This document shows, one piece after another, positions 34,476 through 49,500 of a DNA stretch of 64,000 nt; positions within the stretch are counted from its first letter, which is position 1; the number at the start of each line of letters is the position of its first letter. A program made the position numbers and the translations under genes. Below the pieces are notes generated by a model. It had not been told where the DNA came from and did no database searches. It worked only from the letters and a program-made list of their open reading frames with translations. Origin of the DNA: Acanthacorydalis orientalis. Its lineage: Eukaryota; Arthropoda; Insecta; Megaloptera; Corydalidae. Where the stretch lies: NCBI GenBank assembly GCA_034766995.1, contig CM068317.1, positions 48,942,425 to 49,006,424 of the forward strand, in the 5' to 3' direction.

Positions 34476-34589
34476 ATTGTAACGATTCTAATACTGTTTT
34501 AATTACAACTCTATATCTGTCTTTTCCATGTATTTGTTTTCAAGCTTATCGAATTTTCAGACATTATTCTTATTTAAAAAAGTGCAGGT

Positions 34590-34940
34590 GAACAATTCAT
34601 ATCGAATTTTAAATATCATGTATTAATCTAATCAATAATTATTATAGAAACATTTTATATCTATTTAACTAATGTATAATTAAAATTGAACGCATCGATT
34701 TTGCAAATTTATTATAAAATTTCTTTTTTAAATCCGAAACAAATTTAAAATGATTTAAATATTGCAAAGACCAGCCTGCTTAGTAATTATATTTATTTCT
34801 GGTTCTGATCTTCGATAATATAGAATATATGCTTTATAACAGATGACTCTGCATGCACTGTATAAAATTGAAAAATATATTTCCACCTAATCAATAATTT
34901 CCGTTTACTTCGTTGCATATTTCTATTATAGACTTAAATG

Positions 34941-35001
<61 letters not shown>

Positions 35002-35510
35002 TAAATTTAAAATTTTGTTTAAAAATTCCGAATAAAAGATTAAAAGAAATGTTTCTTCCAGTATATTTCTTTTCTTTAAAGTGTAAACAAGTAATAAATA
35101 CGAAAACACAATTCTAATCCTTGTGATTAATTAATTATCAGAAATTTGCTGAGAATCATAATTCATGAAAGAGAGTTAAAGGGAAATTAAATTAAATATC
35201 TTTCAATGCGTTAGAGTTAAAAAGTACAACGGTATTTAGGAAAAATACATTTTGTTGTTTCTGATGAACGAGATAACGATTTGATATTTCGTCGAAAATC
35301 GTATCTCGGTCTCTGTCTCAAAGAAACGAATTCTCTGCAATGGTGCATTTATTCGACTTTTATTGCTTATTAATTTTATAATAAATTTGTAAAATCAGTA
35401 TGTTTAATTTTAATCATATATCAGGTAAACAAATATAAAATGTTTCTATAATGAATATTGCTTAAATTAATACATGATATTTAAAATTCGATATGAATTG
35501 TTTAACATAA
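34590..35510. repeat. Inverted repeat with ~110-bp arms
   Basis: The left arm is about 34590-34695 (ACAATTCATATCGAATTTTA, ATCATGTATTAA). The right arm is about 35400-35505 (TTAATACATGATATTTAAAA, GATATGAATTGTT). The ~700-bp spacer holds an (AT)n tract and no gene. Confidence 0.75.
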
Positions 35511-35732
35511 ATATTAACATAAATATTTAATTAAAAAATTTGAATGTACTTAATAATGAAAACTTATCGAAATATCCTTTACAATTAAATGTTTATATTT
35601 TTATTTATTAACATATTCGTACAATTGAAATTGGATAGACAAGAATAAAGTATATTTTTCGTTTACTCAGTCTCCTATTCAGAAAAATATAGGAGTTTAT
35701 CCATTATTTCCCAGTATACTTTTTATGTCTAT

Positions 35733-35797
<65 letters not shown>

Positions 35798-36270
35798 CTT
35801 TAAAAGTACAATCAAATAAATATAAATCTGTTATCAGCATTGATTTTCAAATGAAACATTTAATAACATTAATTCCTGTATAACCAGTACAATATTTACA
35901 TGTCGTTACCATAACAACACTAACAGTTAGAGAACGTGCTATTAGGACTAGCAATAGTCTAACAATGATAGACACATCCTCGATTAAACATTATTTTAAA
36001 ATTTTCCCATTTTTGACACACCGATGATGGAAAACAACATAACGACGCTTTCTAAAAAAAGAGTGAGATGGATATTCGGTATCTGTTTGAAAATCGAATC
36101 TCGCTCTCTGTCTTAAGTCGTCGATTTGTGTCCGCGACATCGTATTTATCCATTTATGCAGTTGTTAAATATGTTTAGATATATGTTATATTAAAAAGAA
36201 ATGAAAGTATATTTAATAATGAAAATGTGTGAAACTGTCTCTTACAATTGTTTATATTCATACATACATA

Positions 36271-36274
<4 letters not shown>

Positions 36275-36348
<74 letters not shown>
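36275..36348. repeat. (AT)n microsatellite, ~74 bp
   Basis: A pure AT run preceded by CATACATATGTACATA, 200 bases beyond the candidate poly(A) signal of gene 2. Confidence 0.98.
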
Positions 36349-36349
<1 letters not shown>

Positions 36350-36550
36350 TCACTCCCTCTTACTCACTAAATAGGAAAGACAGAACATAAAGTATATTTT
36401 GCTATTATTAGATTTTCTATTCAGAAAAAATATATTAATTTAAGTGCGGTATTGTCATTTTCTGTATAAAATAAATATGGGTACAAACTGTTGGAGGATC
36501 TGTTCTGAAAAACATTAAAAAATACAAAACTGTACCTTGTTTTATGGTGC

Positions 36551-36556
36551 TTTATT
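36551..36556 (-). terminator. Candidate polyadenylation signal of protease gene 2
   Basis: An AATAAA on the minus strand lies about 350 bases beyond the TGA stop of gene 2. It is the nearest clear hexamer I see, in an AT-rich context where chance matches are common. Confidence 0.35.
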
Positions 36557-36905
36557 TTATAAAGTCAGTAGAAATAATATTAATAAAAATAATAATTATA
36601 TCTAACATTAACGGTAATTAAAAAATATATAACGTATCTCATGGAGCACATTTACAAAAAGAAAAGAAAACGTTTTCATATATACAGTTATCGACATGTC
36701 CGTCCTAAACATTAAAACTTAACACATATCACATCGTTAACAGAAATGCCAAGAAATTTTCACGATCGATTCGAAACACACATCGATCCATTTACGTGTC
36801 TGTCTCCTTTTATCTAATAAATACATTCATTTGGCTTGTAATCAGGAAAAAGTGTACGGGGATTAGTGAACGATAAGGCACTGGTACCGGGCATAAATAA
36901 ATCTT

Positions 36906-37149
36906 TCAGACGATCTGCCGCATTAGCCATTTAACTGTGTGCGCGATACGGTGGTAGATCCCCGGCTGGCCCGGCTGCGCGCAACTGTAACCGGCGCTGA
37001 CGATCCCGATGAGGTACCATCGGCCACCGCGCTGCAGCATCAACGGACCGCCGGAGTCGCCCTGACAGGAGTCGCGGCCGCCGTTCCTATATCCGGCGCA
37101 CATCATCTCGTCGTAGATCACGACGTTGATGCCGTTAGCTCGGTGCCAC
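36906..37149 (-). CDS. Gene 2 exon 6: catalytic serine, C-terminus and stop
   Basis: The exon is 244 bases, 1 + 80 codons + TGA. It encodes [46 protein letters not shown] and QPGIYHRI, ending in a VKWLMRQIV helix. In gene 1 the same protein segment is split into two exons after GDSGGPL. Confidence 0.95.
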
Positions 37150-38197
37150 CTAGGAACAGAATGAATAAAAAGATTTAATATCAATTCAATTAAAAACATT
37201 CTAGGTTGTTCTAGTAAACAAAAAAAAATGTTCCGGTCGTTTAGCTGAACTGACTGCCACAAATAAACTTTTTTTTTGTCTCACAATACGCAAAAAATCT
37301 GATCAAAAGTGTTCAATAATCGGCTATTAATAATTTCATATCACATCCCTAACGTACTTCACTCATCTATAAAAATTTCCAATCATATATGCACTTATTT
37401 ATAAAATCAACCGTTTTCTAACCTAAATTACATCTCTGTTAATGCTTTTCCCTTAAATTATAGTCCAACTCTTACATGTTTCACGACCTCTATGTACTAA
37501 ATCCAGTCAAGTGGGGTTCGTTTTATTAGCATCGAGTCGCCCGTGAACTGAAAGATCAGAAAAATCCTTCAAATAAATAAGATGGCTGTGGTTCTAAATG
37601 TTTCTGCCTGACTAAACGGCATAGCACTCTAAAACTCAGCTGAAATAAATTCGTAGTGAATTAAACGTTGATAATGTAAGAAAACAATTTTCATCGTTCG
37701 AATATTAAAAGTAATTCAAATAATACAACGCAAAAATGCATAAAAATAAAAATGTATGAATTGTAGAAAAATACTGAATTCAAATACTTCAGGTTTTGAA
37801 CAAAAATAACGAAAATGTCGACTGTCTATACCCAGTTTATAAAAAAAACTCTTTTATCTGAATGGAAACTTTTTGAGCAGAGCTTGTCGCTGTGTTTAAA
37901 TTCACTTTCACAATTGAATTGTTCTTTACTTATACTCTTTCTATTGATTTTAATGACTAATGATTATCACACGCATTTAAATGACGGTACCATCATATTC
38001 AGAACGCAAACAGTCTTTAAAAGATCAATCTCTGTCTGTATTAATAAATATATAAAGTAGAGAACAGATCAAGCAGTATGTGTAAAACGAATTTTATTTT
38101 TGTTTTAAAACAAAACCGTTAGATTTTATTTCATCTACTATTCGAGACGATCGAAGAGCGCTGCGATTATATAAATAAAGCTTATAAATGTATAAGT

Positions 38198-38255
<58 letters not shown>

Positions 38256-39226
38256 GTATTCTAACTAGATATCGAGTGACATATGTCAAATGAGATGTTT
38301 TATAATTTTCAAACAAATTAATAGCGAATGTTTTGTTTCCATAGTCAATATGATCAGAGATGTCATATTATTTACCGTTTGTTTCTAAGAATATATTTTT
38401 TTGATGTCGTCGAACGATTTATTCGTGAAAATATCTCGTTTAAATATCGATTCATTGAAATATCATTCCATCCGTGCAGAAATACTTACGGTATACACGC
38501 GTATTTCTGTCTCGTTGATTCTACTTAATTATTAAACAGCTTTGAACAGTCACTAGTTCTAATCTACAACCTGTCAGCGGTCAGAATAATCGAATCAGTT
38601 TTGTCACCTCTCGCAGATTCTATTGTCTAGGACTGGTACGGGCACGCTCTGTAGTATCTGTGGGCGGGAACGCGATCCTGGACTGAGCGCGCCCCATCCG
38701 GCGGCGACGCCTACTTGACCCAAGAAGTCTTCTCCGTGCGATGGTAGACATATCGGTACGATGTGGGGCAACGAATGAGCGGGACGGTCCAGTCGTAGGA
38801 CCGCCACGTCGTATCGGTCAGCTTGTGGTGTGAACTTGAAGTATGGATGCACCTGAAGCATAGAATGATATTTTTGATTATTGATTTTGATTATTGCAAA
38901 AACGAATTTCTACGGCGATTCCATTATGCGCAGAGATACCGCCTAGCAAATGTATGAAGATGATGGCATCGCCGTCGTGATGGACATAGATAACAATTAT
39001 AAATTATCAGTGATTAATTATTGAATATATTCAATCAAAAATAAAATATCTGCGGTTTGTGGGACAAGCGAAAATGGATTTAGAGATCAAGGAGAGGATA
39101 AATTATTCTTCTATTAAAACTCGATTTAAATATGCAAGACAATGTTATGATTGTTCCTTTTATTATACAGTTGTTCTTTATAAGGATTTGGAAAATCATT
39201 AAACTATCTATCTTAGGTATACACAC

Positions 39227-39281
<55 letters not shown>

Positions 39282-40996
39282 CTTACATGTATTGACGATA
39301 CTCCAAATGTATAAGCCGGCAGAGGCTCCACAGCAGAATTAATGACATAATCACCAAGTGTAACGTGCACTTGTCTAGGAGTAGCCCTCGCTACACAGTG
39401 ACCAGCTGTTACGACGTGCCGTCTGCTGACCAGTGAGCCACCACATCTGTAAATGAAATTAACGAATCGTGAATAAAAAAAATCACTATATCTAAGTTAA
39501 AATTGTGAAAAAAAAACTAAAAATCATAGAACTGAACCCTAGAGTCATGAAACATATATTGTTTTTTTTTTAGATAGATTTTATAAAAAAAAAACGCTTC
39601 CTCTTGTCCGGATTTCACTACACAATCTAACAAGAAGGATATACCCACTTTATCGTAGTAGGTCTTGTAAAATATTAACGTTGTCTAATAATAAAGATGT
39701 TAGTCGGTTATCTAGCAACCGTATATATACATCATCAACAGCACTTTGATACTTTTATAATACTTTAGACTATTGTAAATAGTCTTGTTAATGTATCTAG
39801 TAGGCGTATGCAAAGTGACAAATGAACAGATGACGTCCAGTACTGAAATCGAAACATTTGATCTAATCGACACGCCCCAAGATCCTAAATAATACATTAA
39901 TTAATTAAAACATTTAAATATTAAGATATTTTTAAATAGAAAAATTCAGTTCGACTGTTTCTAGTCATAGACTAAACTGCCTCGATCAAAAAAAAAGAAC
40001 GAAGAAAACATTCCCGCGTATTGTTACATTTCTTTGTCAAGTTGCAACGTCATAGTTTATTAAAGAGCGAAAATAGTAATTTTCGGGTTGATCGCTTGAA
40101 ATATTAATCAAGTTTATGTATTATTGGGGGGATACAGTCACGTATATTTGAATGAACAGTGTAAGCGTGGGCGTCGTCGAGTGATTAAATGTCTGTTGAA
40201 ACGTATCGCTTCTAGACGAGAGAGACTTTTTCAAAAACATGCAGATAACCGGAACAGAAGTAAACCGGAACAGGAAATGTAACGACCAGTTCAAGGAGAC
40301 TATGCATGCGAGTGGATATATGTGTGTGTGTGTGTGTGTGCACGATGAGAATCGTTTCCAATAATTGGAATTATATAACGTCATCGCCGTTTCGAACGCT
40401 CGGAACACACATACACGCCGAGTGCACTTTCGAAAAATAGACAGTCTCCGAAAGAAATGATATCATTTGTGTACGAAGTGATCTAGAAGCGATTCTACGA
40501 AACGGTCACAGTCCGAGGCACGGAATCGTTCCCGCAACGTTACACACACACACACATACAGTGATCGCCGGATCGAAAACGAGGTGAAAGTCGGCGCGTA
40601 AGACGAGTAGCACGCGGCAGCTGCCGCTGCAGCGCCGCGGGCGGCGCGCTTCAAGGTCAACGACAGCGTTCGTATTTGTAAACAGATTTTTCTTTCCACA
40701 ATCAAGGGTGTCATCTGAAAAATAAACGTGTGCGTACACACTTTTATACGTACGTACACACACACACTCACACTGACACAACCGGTTCACTCGGTTTGGA
40801 ACTGCGGTCTGTCTGTCCGACCAGTGTATTTCATGTGAGAGTCGCGGTCCGCGTATGAAAAAATCACGTCGAACCCGCTCACTTCAAGCTTTCTACCCAT
40901 AAACGATTTTACTTTTCAGAAATACGATATTCTCGAAAAAAAACGTATATGTGAAAATGTGCATATATTCTACGTTCACAGACATGACGAACCTAG

Positions 40997-41053
<57 letters not shown>

Positions 41054-41839
41054 CTAATAATTTCCCAACATTAAAAATCTATCAGTATTCTATTTCTTCT
41101 AATATTTACAAACTACTCTTAAATTCTGATCAAATCTCTGTTGACTGCCTCTCGACTGTTTCTCTGTACGTTCCGCTGTCTTATCACAGCTTGCTACATA
41201 TCAAAATTAATTATTTATATATAGTAATATTAGGAAATGCATTCGAAATGTCGAAAAAAGAAATACTGAATTGATTAATTTGCAAAAAAATATATAATAA
41301 AGTTCTTTGTTCTTTTTAAATGTAAACATGGCTGTATTTCTCCTTACTGGATACTTTAAATTTTTTTTCTGAAATATATTTATATATAATCTCATAACTT
41401 TTAACCTTTAAAGTTCTATTACAATTCTAATTCTTCTAATATTTACAAATGACTTTTAAATTTTAATCAAATCTCTGTTGACTGCCTCTCGACTGTTTCT
41501 CTGTACGTTCCGCTGTCTTGTCACAGCTTGCTACATATATAAATAAATATTTATATGTAACAATATTAGGAAATGCATTTCAAATGACGAAAAAAAGAAA
41601 TACTGATTTAAATTAAAAATATTTAATAATGTTCTCTATCCTATTTAAACTTAAACAATTCAGTAATGCTTTTTTTCCACATTTAAAATGCATTTCCTAA
41701 TATTGTTATATATAAATATTTATTTGTATATGTAGCAAGCTGTGACAAGATAGCGGAACGTGCATAGAAACAGTTGAGAAGCAGACGACAGAGATAAACT
41801 TGATCAGAATTTAGTTTCTGTTTATATTTTTTAATTGTT

Positions 41840-41900
<61 letters not shown>

Positions 41901-43908
41901 CTAGGGTTTGAGACAAGAGGTTATTGAAACGTTTCAGCTTCTAAGGATGTGTTTGTGTGTCGCACGAGCCTTAATCGGGTCATGAGATTGAATTTATCTA
42001 CAGCTATAATTTCTCCTAAGCTAATAGTTTTCTAACTGAGATCATCAAAGTTTGAAAACGATTGTGTGATGATGAATCATCGTTTCTATCGATTGTTCAA
42101 TCGGAATTCAGCTGTTTAAATTTATATGAATTCAATTATTAGATCCGTCGAGTATTGAAAACTCACCGGACTGAATACTAAATGTGATTAGTTACCTTGA
42201 GGAGCCGATCCGTATGTACGCCTGCCACGGAAAAGATCCGAATCCGGCCTCGTCGCCGCCCACGATCCTTCTTTGCGCGGTCTGCTTCGCCGGCGAGATA
42301 CCACATCCTGTAACCAAACCAAACGAACCGTTTACGTGTCGGTCGATCCGTTGTTTAGTTTCGTCGGCGACAAACGTTACACACATTTCGAAAACAGTAC
42401 AAGACGACAGTTCGGATGCACGACAAGTCAGATTTATTTACAAGAGAGTGAATCGTCGCCCGGCCGACGGGTCGAGCGAATCGATCGTCCGCATGCACAC
42501 GAGCCCCAAAACCACATCGATCGGTACCCGGGACAACGTCCGTTCGGATTGATTTTTTTTTTCCTAATATATACACACATGTACATTCTCAATCAGATCG
42601 GATCGACAACTCACTTGCATCGCTTCCGGCCACCGTTTCGGCCTGTTGTTGCTGTAACGATTTCGGGATTTCGGCGGGCGCCTCCAGGGTACCGATCGCC
42701 GGTCGGTCGCGTCTTCGGCCGCGGTAGCAGCAGCCGCGCAACAGGGCGCCGTGGCACGAGCCGTCGAGCAGACCGCCGCTCAGCCAACAGGTCAGGAAGA
42801 ATTCGCACGTGCCACCGTTTATCTCGCATTCGTCAAGCATCGGCGTTGACGAGCCGCCCTTCTTCGCTTCAAACAACACCGTTCGGTCACGCATGCGTGT
42901 TTTTGTTTCGTGTACGAATAAAAATGGAAACGGCGGGGAGGAGAACGTGCAGAGAACATGGACGTTGTTGTCGTTTGGGGTCTCGGGAAATCGGACAGAA
43001 TTGTCAACGTAGATGTTAGGAAATATCAACGGTTTTTCAATCTATAACATTCGGGGCCAAATCCGGTCCAATTATACATCCTTGGCCACCCGAATGATAG
43101 GAAGAAAACTCTTTGCAATATCAGAGATACACTCTAAAAATATAATTCTGTTATTCTTCCACAAATGAATTAATATCACAAAATCTCATATTTATATGTC
43201 CAACAATTGATCAGTGACTACTCTGATAGACTCATACGCATTTCGATACCAATATCATCATCACAAGAGTTCCGAAAGTGATACAATTCGAAAAATATTA
43301 AAGTCCAGACTATCGAATCGTTTTTGAATTAGAAAAACAAAAACAATATATTTTCGCCATTGACTTGCATTTCTTATACCACTTGTAACATTTACTGACA
43401 TTTCTTCATACAGAAACTTGTATAGTATCTCTCACAAGTGTTTTATACAGAAATTGGTTAAACGATTCGTTTTAAATTTGATCAGGATTTGGAGAATGAC
43501 ATGAAAACAGCAAATTTTTGAATAAAGAAGTGTATTTCCAAAAAATAGAGTTCTCTAGATTTTCAAATAGGTTTTCTATCAATGATTTATAATATTAATT
43601 GTTTCAGTTAATCATTATCTTATCCATTAATTAATTAATTTTGTACCATTATGTTGATTTAAGGCCAAAAACTTATCTGGAAAAATCATGACTTATATCA
43701 AATTCTGCTAATGCTAGATCATGGATTTTCAGGTCAAAAATCGAAAATTTGACACTTCTTCAGAATAAACAATTCACTTATGTCTAAAGTGGACGTTCTG
43801 TGCCAAAAATAGATTCATTTATCACAAAATACACATGTTTTAGGACATAATCGATTTTTGTTATAAAAAAGAAACTATTGGCAAAAAAATTATTGGCATT
43901 TTTAGGTA

Positions 43909-43953
<45 letters not shown>

Positions 43954-46323
43954 CTAATAGAGAGAACTGTCTGGTTTCTAGAAAACCGAATAGTTCCCTT
44001 ATTTTCAATTTTGTATAGAGAACCGATCAAAAATCATGTCAAATAAATCGAAAACTTAGAAAAGAAGAGCAGATTTTAAGCCGAATAAGCGCTTGTACCT
44101 CATCGTTCTGAGAATAATGGAATCGTAATCGAAATATGAGTAAACGACGATGAAACATGATCGATAATCAATTATTGGACGTTTTAGGTCTAAAAAAAAT
44201 GTAGTAGACTGTGAGATGATTGAAGAATTCATTTGTGGAATCGAATTTGTTATAAACCCCTATTGTCTTATTTGATGAGTCACTTTTTGGCACAAATCAG
44301 TTTTAGGTTAAATGATCGATCGTTAGATTTTTCTGTACGTTGGCGCTGTGTCGATGATGGCGTTGCTATAGAAATGCGCACATATTACAATAAAAAAGCA
44401 ATCAATAATAATTTATTAAGAATTGATTTGTGCAAATGAATGATCGAAACATAACACATGAACTTCTTATTTCGAATTTTCGAAAAACTCCACGACTTGT
44501 ATAAAAAATCACTACTTGAAATCTACTCTCATGCGAAATCCGTATAAAATCATAAATCGATATGGAAAAAAAACAGATTTGTTTAAGAAAAGCGTACGGT
44601 TTTAGATCGAAGGAGGCTGTACTTCGATTGCCAGTTAGTCGTTTGTCTATCGGCTGTCGGTTTTTGAAAATTCGTTTGTTTTTTTGAACAGTGTTCTAGA
44701 TTTCATTGATGCGACGGATTGCTTACTAGAAAACGAAGCAGATCCGCGTTGCCGATCAGCGGCGGACATTCAGTGTGTGTGTGTGTACGCTCGAGTGAAA
44801 AAAAACCTGACCGAACATAACACACATTAGAACTCATCACTTTTCATTTTATCGACAAGAAAAGCCGTTTATCGTGCGTGTTACACTTCAGCATTCTTTT
44901 TTATCAATTATTAATCCGACATCTCACTTTTATTACATCTGCTCGGTGTGTAATTACATGGTTCCACACACACGCATACTCGTTCGAATTGAAAACTTCA
45001 ATCATTTGATTTCAACAAATACATTTTTATATAAATATTCATGTTAGAGAATTTACATATCACTTTTGTTTTCATTTGCTTAATTCCGTTTCGATTGAGC
45101 TGTAAGTATCATCAGAAAGTCAATGTACAGGGACTTTCCAGAATATTAACAATTATGAAATATCGACTCTATTCGCAGTGCAGTTCCGATACTGTGGCTA
45201 AATGCACTTTCATAAGTCAATAATTTTTTCGTATCGAAAACACTAGAAGAATCTGATCGAAAAACTTCAATAATCGATTATTTATCTGTTTTGATTGTTT
45301 TTTATACCCATTTCGATAGCAATTCCATCATTCTCAGAGCACTAAAGCAGATAAAAGTCTCATGGATATTAAAATGCAGGCAAGCAACAATCGCAAATGA
45401 TTATGAAACTGAATGATTTTTTGATTTAAAAAAATGTATAGTTTCTAGGATGAGAGAAAAATTCACTCGTGGAAGATCCTGAGGCACAGTGTCTGAACTA
45501 TGTTATTTAATTTTCGATTATTATTTTTAAAATTAATCTGTTCTCTTTACATATTTCTCCCTCTCTCTCTGTATATATATAGAGAGAGAGAAAAATAAAA
45601 GTTTAAAAATCTTCTGTACCTCAGTGTTCTTAGAATGATGAGGACTTGGTATGGAGAGAGAGAGAGAGCATTTAAAATAAGTACAATGATAACTCCTTTA
45701 TAAAAATGAACGAAAAACATGAATTATTAAAAAAACAAAATAAAAAAGTAAGATAATAATTAAGCAGGCTATTTGTTTTTTTTTTAAAAAAAAGAGTATT
45801 AATTGTTTTAAACAAAATTTTCGTAGCATGCTAATGCAATGATATATTTACGATAAACTTTAAGAAAAAACAGAACAAATATAACTCGTTTCCATAGAAA
45901 CTCGTTCGTTTTTGTTTCCTGTTTATTTTTAATTCTGTAATTGAGTTTCCAGTAAAAATATCTTTATTATTAAATAAATAGCTAGGACAAATTTATGTTA
46001 AGCAGGCTCTTTATTTGTTTTTTTTTTTAAAAAAAAAGAAAACAAGAATACTGATTGCATTAAAGAAAATTTTCATAGCATGCTAATATAGTAGTAATTT
46101 TGTGATAAATTTTTCATGATGTGTGACATTCATATCTTACAAGAGAATGAATTTATATTCACTTTCGAGACGTCGTGCTACAAATGTACATGTGAAAATG
46201 ATATCAAGAGAAGAATTCGAGACAATTGAAGAGTAGAAGATTCGATACACGGAATAATAAATCATGGAATCATGGCCTTATCCGTTTCCATTGTTTAATC
46301 AACGATATTCAAATGTCATTCAT

Positions 46324-46396
<73 letters not shown>

Positions 46397-46506
46397 GTGT
46401 GTGTGTAGTTCTACAACGACGTCTGACATTAACAAATGGTGAAAGAAATCTATTTTAATAAAACCTATCACCGACGCAATGTAAGTGCTGCTTTCTCCGC
46501 TTATAT

Positions 46507-46554
<48 letters not shown>

Positions 46555-49500
46555 TCATAACATAACCACAAGCGTTGTACAATGTGTTTTTAAAAAAATG
46601 ATCTGGAGCAAATCTGATATGATGGATTTATATTTACATATTATTTGACATTATTACTATATGGGTGTGCTATGAAAACAATGTGTAAAAACAAACAATA
46701 CTCTGCTGTTTTTTTTCTATAAAAAATAAATAGCCTGCTCAACTATGCTTTCATTTTTTTTATTTGTTTTTATTGGCTATTAATAATTAGTGGTTTTCAT
46801 CGATTTTCATAACAGAAAATATCATTGCACGTACGTTAATTGAGAAAAGAAATCTCTCTCGAAACGATCATGTCTGTCTCTTCATTTCTCTGAATCAATT
46901 TTCATGATTTTTCATTTAAACGAATTCTTAGAAACTATACAATTCTGACACTGACACTAAATTCACTTTCATAAATTAATTCTTTTCTCGTCGCACAAGC
47001 GACCTATTTAAATGTGTCCCAGTTGTTTTTCTTTAATAATGAAGATGTTTTTTTCAGAAAGCTCAATTACAGACTTAAACAAGGAAATGAAAAAAAAAAT
47101 ACAAATAGGTTTTTATGGAAACGATTTGTGGTTATTTTGTTGTTAAGTTCATCGTGAATTTTTTACTATCTCGTATTAGTGTGCTATGAAAATTTAATTT
47201 AAAACAATCAGTACTTTAGTTTTCTTTTTTTTTTTAAAAAAAAACAAATTATTAGCCTGCTTAATTTAAACGTGTCCTAGCTATTCATTTAAAAATATTT
47301 TTTTCTGAAGCTCAAGTGCAGAATTAAAAATAGACAAGAAACCGAAAAAAAACAAACAGGTTTCTATAGAAACGAATTTTTGTTTTGTTTTTTCCTAAAT
47401 TTGATCACAAAATTATTACTATATTAGCGTGCTATGGAAATTTTCTTTAATGCAATCAGTATTCTTGTTTTATTTTTTTTAAAAAAGAAAACAAATAAAG
47501 AGCCTGCTTAACATAAATGTGTCATAGCTATTTATTTAATTCTATATATAGCTATTCATTGAAAGAGCCCTGAAATGGACTCAATTAATTTTTACTCCTC
47601 AGATTTGAGTCCATCTGACTGTCACTTGTTTTCAGCTGTGATCGAAAAGAAACTGATTGACAACGTATCAGAATTATGTCAGAATTGTTCAGGCAACGTA
47701 TTGACAGAATTATGAGCATAAGACACCAACGATTATAATCTCCTGTGTATAAATGTGTGTGTGTGCGTTTGTGTGACTCTGTGTGTGTATATATTTGTAA
47801 TACATGTACGCACTAATCCATTCCGAATGTCAACAGTGTTTCGAAAAGAGAGTACCAACGTAAAAGAAAGCGACCGTCACGTACACATTGAATAAATAAC
47901 AGTATGCAATGCTGATTCTGTTATGTACTTGACTTTGAAGTAACGACCGTATGCGAAAACAAAATGTAATTGCCGCGCGTGTACTCAACAATAGAGTGTC
48001 GGTTGACTGACCGGACACGGTTTGCATGTAGGCTCGAACAGAATGACAGCGGAATAAACACGGAAACGATGTGCGTGTCTCGCTTGATCTTCTTCTGTTA
48101 ATTCCGATCGTTTGTGCGTGCGATGCGTCATGGCTTACTGTTCATTGTCATTCGATTATTTGTTGTTCTTGTTTGTTTCTATTTGAGCACCAGGCTACTA
48201 AAGTAAACTGAAACGACTAAGTGTATCTTAGTAGCTATGGCAGGTACTATATTGCTACTGTTTATTGTAATTCGATTGTTAGTTGTTTCTTTTTGTTTAC
48301 ATTTAGAGTAGATAGACTTAAGTGATTCTGTTTACCTTAATTGCCATGTCACTTATTAAGCGTCATGGCTTACTGCTTATTGTAATTCGATTATTTGTTT
48401 TTTATTTATTTATTTATATTTGAGCACCAGGCTACTAAAGTAAATTGAAACGACTAAGTACATCTTAGTAGCCATAGCAGGTACTATATTGCTTGCTGTT
48501 TATTGTAATTCGATTGTTAATTGTTTTTGTTTGTTTATATTTAGAGTACCAAACTGCTACGACAAACTGAAGTGATTCAGTTTACCTTAGTTGCCATGTT
48601 AGTTATCAAGCGTCATGGCCTACTGTTCATTGTAATTCGATTATTGGTTGTTTTTGTTTATTTATATTTTGAGCACTTGGCTACTGAGATAAATTTAAGT
48701 GGTTATATTTACATTAGTAACCATGACAACTACCAAATTCCGTGTCTTACTATTAATTGTAATTCGATTGTTAGTTGTTTTTATTTATATTTAGAGCATC
48801 GAGCTACTGAGATAAATTTAAGTGATTAGGTTTACTTTATTGTTAGTAGATATGGAAGCTACCAAGCGTCATGGCATTTAGTTGTTATTGTCTGTTTATA
48901 TTTCAAGCACTGAGCTATTAAGAAACCGTTTCTAAATATCTATCTGAGAGAGAGAGAGATAGAGAAAGAGATGTAAACAACTATTTGCGTGGATGTAAAT
49001 AAAACAAAAAAAAAGATATCCGCACATGAAAGCACACGTATATCAATTAATTAGAAACTGAAATCACAATATCATAATAGCCTCTAACTACTTAACTTCA
49101 ATTTCACTCGCTGTATCACTGGACCGTCATTAAATAAAAGTGAATGATTAATAATTCAGTGTGTAGAAATATTTATACATCTACGTAAAAAGAGAGTGAT
49201 AGACAGAGACAGAGTCTATCAGCACGGTATTTCGATTCGTGTGCGTTATCCGTACAAGCAGTAACTGTATGCGCACTTATCCGCTCCAATCTGATTGCTA
49301 TTAATTGTTAATTTCGATTAATTGCCGTCAGAAACAATGAAACGTTACTCGCGTTCAATTGTTCGGTTTCGAATCGTAAGAGAATTCGTTTATTCGTGTA
49401 TGTGTGTGGTAAACAATTGAAACGATCGTTAAACAGTTGAACGAGAGAAAGCTTTCACACTTCGAACGTTGCGAAATGTTCTTTTGTCACAACGTTTCGT

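Larger units (their letters stand above)
30161..36550. other. Gene-free stretch between the two proteases
   Basis: GC-richer DNA at about 30600-31440 has overlapping short frames but no recognisable domain. The rest is microsatellites (32044, 32869, 34943, 35738, 36275), the hairpin at 32124, the 81-bp array and the inverted repeat at 34590. Confidence 0.5.

Noticed and set aside
42184..43019. 248-residue plus-strand frame over gene 2 exons 2 and 3
   Set aside because: It is the antisense shadow of exons 42196-42307 and 42615-42866, made long by their GC-rich codons.
42867..43029. 5' extension of gene 2 exon 2 beginning MIFPNIYV, as a possible alternative start
   Set aside because: It lacks a signal peptide and family resemblance, and an acceptor at 42867 joins exon 1 in phase.
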